Shown here in pieces: positions 6,749-8,842 of a stretch of 8,842 nucleotides of DNA (positions within the stretch are counted from its first letter, which is position 1; each line of letters opens with the position of its first letter). The translations under genes were made by a program, and so were the position numbers. The stretch is from NCBI GenBank assembly GCA_021805305.1, contig JAJZFO010000234.1, positions 1 through 8,842 of the forward strand, given 5' to 3'. The notes below the pieces were generated by a model that worked only from the letters and a program-made list of their open reading frames with translations, was not told the DNA's origin and did no database searches. This stretch comes from Actinomycetes bacterium (GTDB taxonomy: Bacteria; Actinomycetota; Acidimicrobiia; Acidimicrobiales; RAAP-2).

Positions 6749-8331
6749 GCCGACCCGTCGCCACGGTGCACGCCGTCGTCTGGCGCGAGATCCGCACCAG
6801 CACGATCACCGTCGCGATCCTCGTCGCGGGCGTCATCGAGATCGGCCTGCGATCGTTCGTCGCCAGTGGCGGCGCATTGGGCACGCTGGCGCTCATGCCA
6901 CTGGTAAAGAACCCCGCGGTCGCCGCCCTCTACGGTCGTGTCGACGCACTCGACACCGGCGGGATCTTCGTCGTGTGGAAGATGGGCGCCTTCTTGCTGT
7001 TGATGGTTGCTCTGTGGGCGGCGTTGAGTGCGACTCGGTTGACGCGCGGGCACGAGGATGACGGGTCGTGGGACGTCCTGGTCATTGGCCGACGCGACCG
7101 CTCATCGGTGCTGCGCACCACGATCCGAGTACTGGGCGAAGCGTGCGCGGTGGTCGCGGCGGCGTCGTTGCTCGTGTTGATCTTGGGTGCCCAGAGCGTG
7201 GCGGGCTCGGCGTACTTCGCCCTGGGCGTATTGGCGACGGGCTGGTCCGGGGCCGCCGTCGGGCTGCTGGCGGCGCAATTCGTCGCACCGCGGCGCAGCG
7301 CGAGTCAAGCGGCGCTCGCCCTCATCGTGCTGGCCTTCTTCGCTCGGATGGTGGCCGACGCGACGGTCGCCAACGAATGGCTGCGCGACGTGACCTTCTT
7401 CGGCTGGGTCGAGAAGATCGGGGCCTTCCAACATCTCGATCCCGCCTCGTCACTACCCGCACTCGCGGGTCCGGTGCTCACGGTGGTTGCCGTCGTGACG
7501 CTGCAGCGTCGTCGTGACGCCGGCGGAGCCCTCTTCACGAACACGGATCGCGCTGCGGCACGCCCCCGACTGCTCGGCTCCTCGTGGTCCTTCGCGTGGC
7601 GCGAGCGAGCGAGCGTCGGGCGGTGGTGGACCCTCGCGCTGGCCCTCTTCGGAGGCATCCTCGGCTACCTGACGCACGCGTTGGTGTCACTGGCCAGCAC
7701 CGACCCGGGTTACGTGTCCCTGTTGGACCGGTTCGGCTACGGCGCGATGGTGACCGGAGTGGGCTTCGTCGCGTTGGCGACCGCGGCGCTGTCGGTCGCC
7801 TTCACCTACCTGGTGTTCACGTGGATCGCCTCGGCGGCCAGCGATGAGCTCCGCGGTCGACTCGACGTTGCGCTGGCCACGGGTCCGCGACGCACGACGT
7901 GGATCTCCAGCGTGGCGCTGAGTGCGATCCTGGCGGTCGTCGTGGCGGCGACGGCGACCACGCTCGCCATGTGGGTGGGGGTGAGGATCAGCGGAACGCC
8001 CATGTCCCTGGCGACGGTGGGTCAGGCCGTCGCGAGCGCCCTGGGTCTCGTGCCGTTCTTCGTCGGGGTGGGACTGCTCCTGGTGGGCGTGGTGCCGCGC
8101 GCCGCCTTCGCCGTCGGTTCGGTGCTGATCGTCGTGGCCTACGTCGTCCAGGCCCTCGGGCCGATCCTCAGGTGGCCCGCGTGGTCGCTCGCCCTCGATC
8201 CGTTCCACTACTTGCGCGCGGTCCCCGTTCAGTCCGTCGACGCCGTCGGCTTGGCCTGGGTCACGCTAGTGGGCGTGGCCGTCGGTGTGGTGGGGCTGCG
8301 GCGCTACGTGCGGCGCGACGTCGTGGGCTGA
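6745..8331 (+). CDS. ABC exporter permease with 12 predicted transmembrane segments, internally duplicated
   Basis: This is the membrane subunit of the exporter, pairing with the ATPase whose stop it overlaps by 4 bp (GTGA, start GTG 6745). The 528 residues contain about twelve hydrophobic segments, near 20-38, 77-97, 134-150, 153-180, 189-205, 238-254, 293-315, 334-362, 385-413, 424-450, 452-472 and 500-518. The protein looks like two fused six-segment halves. Each half has a cytoplasmic loop with acidic residues, then LDV/WDV, a Gly-Arg/Pro-Arg pair and basic residues (104-120 and 367-384), and each has an LDP motif later (231-233 and 484-486). A single 12-segment chain may therefore serve one pore with two ATPase copies. 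Size and layout match Rv1217c-like permeases (about 550 residues; from memory). Transport direction is inferred as export from the family. Its stop lies one base from the stop of the convergent dehydrogenase gene. Confidence 0.88.
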   Translation: MSRPVATVHAVVWREIRTSTITVAILVAGVIEIGLRSFVASGGALGTLALMPLVKNPAVAALYGRVDALDTGGIFVVWKMGAFLLLMVALWAALSATRLTRGHEDDGSWDVLVIGRRDRSSVLRTTIRVLGEACAVVAAASLLVLILGAQSVAGSAYFALGVLATGWSGAAVGLLAAQFVAPRRSASQAALALIVLAFFARMVADATVANEWLRDVTFFGWVEKIGAFQHLDPASSLPALAGPVLTVVAVVTLQRRRDAGGALFTNTDRAAARPRLLGSSWSFAWRERASVGRWWTLALALFGGILGYLTHALVSLASTDPGYVSLLDRFGYGAMVTGVGFVALATAALSVAFTYLVFTWIASAASDELRGRLDVALATGPRRTTWISSVALSAILAVVVAATATTLAMWVGVRISGTPMSLATVGQAVASALGLVPFFVGVGLLLVGVVPRAAFAVGSVLIVVAYVVQALGPILRWPAWSLALDPFHYLRAVPVQSVDAVGLAWVTLVGVAVGVVGLRRYVRRDVVG

Positions 8332-8332
8332 C

Positions 8333-8842
8333 CTACTTCGGGGGCAGGCGCACGCCGGCGTCGAGCCGTACGCATTCGGCGTTCATGTAGCTGTTGGTCA
8401 GGAGCTCGATCGCCAACGAGGCGAACTCCGCGGGCCGGCCGAGACGCTTGGGGAAGAGGACGCCCTGGGCGAGCGTGGCCTTGAATTCCTCGGCGTCGGG
8501 GGCGAAGTCGTAGATCGGCGTGTCGATCAGACCCGGCAGCACGCAGTTCGCACGCACGCCGATCGCTGCGAGGTCACGCGCCAGGGGCAGGGTGAGCCCC
8601 ACGATGCCGCCCTTGGACGAGGAGTAGGCCACCTGGCCGATCTGGCCGTCGTGCGCGGCGACCGACGCGGTGTTGACGATCGCTCCCCGACCACCGTCGT
8701 CGTCGGGCTCGTTGCGACTCATGGCGGTGGCCGCGAGTCGGCACACGTTGAAGGTGCCGACCAGGTTCACCTCGATGATCTTGCGGTAGAGGTCGAGGTC
8801 GTGGGCCGAGGCGTACTCGCCGTCCTTGCCCACCGTGCGCTG
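8333..8842 (-). CDS. Short-chain dehydrogenase, 3-hydroxyacyl-CoA dehydrogenase type 2-like, 5' end outside window
   Basis: An NAD-dependent short-chain dehydrogenase/reductase. Only the C-terminal 169 residues are present; the Rossmann glycine motif and true start lie beyond the right edge. The visible part has the conserved Asn in [10 protein letters not shown] (24-33 of the fragment), the catalytic serine region [14 protein letters not shown] (57-70), the active-site Tyr73 and Lys77 in [17 protein letters not shown] (102-109), and [12 protein letters not shown] (130-141). The strings TVGKDG, DGQIGQ and FPKRLGRP are characteristic of the bacterial relatives of 3-hydroxyacyl-CoA dehydrogenase type 2 (17-beta-HSD10), which oxidise 3-hydroxyacyl-CoA or 2-methyl-3-hydroxybutyryl-CoA in fatty-acid and isoleucine breakdown. 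Substrate is inferred from this similarity. The frame is open through the edge, so the internal GTG at 8833 is not the real start. It is convergent to the exporter permease, with no room for a terminator between the stops. Confidence 0.88.
   Translation of the reverse strand, partial: QRTVGKDGEYASAHDLDLYRKIIEVNLVGTFNVCRLAATAMSRNEPDDDGGRGAIVNTASVAAHDGQIGQVAYSSSKGGIVGLTLPLARDLAAIGVRANCVLPGLIDTPIYDFAPDAEEFKATLAQGVLFPKRLGRPAEFASLAIELLTNSYMNAECVRLDAGVRLPPK

Noticed and set aside
1..8842. CRISPR arrays, tRNA genes, insertion sequences or prophage remnants
   Set aside because: I saw no regularly spaced direct repeats, tRNA-like folds, transposase motifs or terminal inverted repeats; coding density is high and ordinary throughout.

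Overview
The window is high-GC DNA (roughly two thirds G+C by eye) with ATGA/GTGA start-stop overlaps, GTG starts and Asp/Arg/Val-rich proteins. This suggests an actinobacterium; an uncultured Acidimicrobiia-like lineage is plausible, but no ribosomal marker is present, so the placement is inference.

Positions 1-5251 (minus strand, read right to left) form one tightly packed unit. It begins with a phosphoenolpyruvate synthase (5251-2933). Four genes of a cytosolic group 3b [NiFe]-hydrogenase (NAD(P)-linked, sulfhydrogenase type) locus follow. They are the HydB-like 4Fe-4S subunit (2921-1752), a small stand-alone cyclic-nucleotide-binding-domain protein (1755-1297), the HydG-like FAD/NAD(P)/2Fe-2S subunit (1310-438), and the HydD-like small subunit (441 to beyond position 1). 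The catalytic large subunit HydA should lie just outside the left edge. Gaps are 11 bp, then overlaps of 4, 14 and 4 bp, so the genes are almost certainly co-transcribed and translationally coupled. Electrons from H2 would pass through the HydD and HydB iron-sulfur clusters to flavin and NAD(P) on HydG, or in reverse when reductant is in excess. The CNBD protein and the PEP synthase are the unusual companions.

Positions 5252-5499 are a divergent intergenic region. It holds a 12-bp perfect palindrome just upstream of the PEP synthase ribosome binding site and a weaker inverted repeat on the other side.

Positions 5500-8331 (plus strand) encode a 106-residue single-pass membrane protein with paired Cys/His motifs, then a two-gene ABC exporter (ATPase 5867-6748, 12-TM permease 6745-8331). 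The exporter resembles the actinobacterial Rv1218c/Rv1217c (tetronasin-type) exporters. A partial short-chain dehydrogenase similar to 3-hydroxyacyl-CoA dehydrogenase type 2 runs convergently at 8333-8842, with a single base between the two stop codons.

I saw no tRNA, rRNA, insertion sequence, CRISPR array or clear intrinsic terminator. The most interesting part is the PEP synthase / CNBD / group 3b hydrogenase arrangement. The hydrogenase family is known; how it is regulated is not evident from the sequence.
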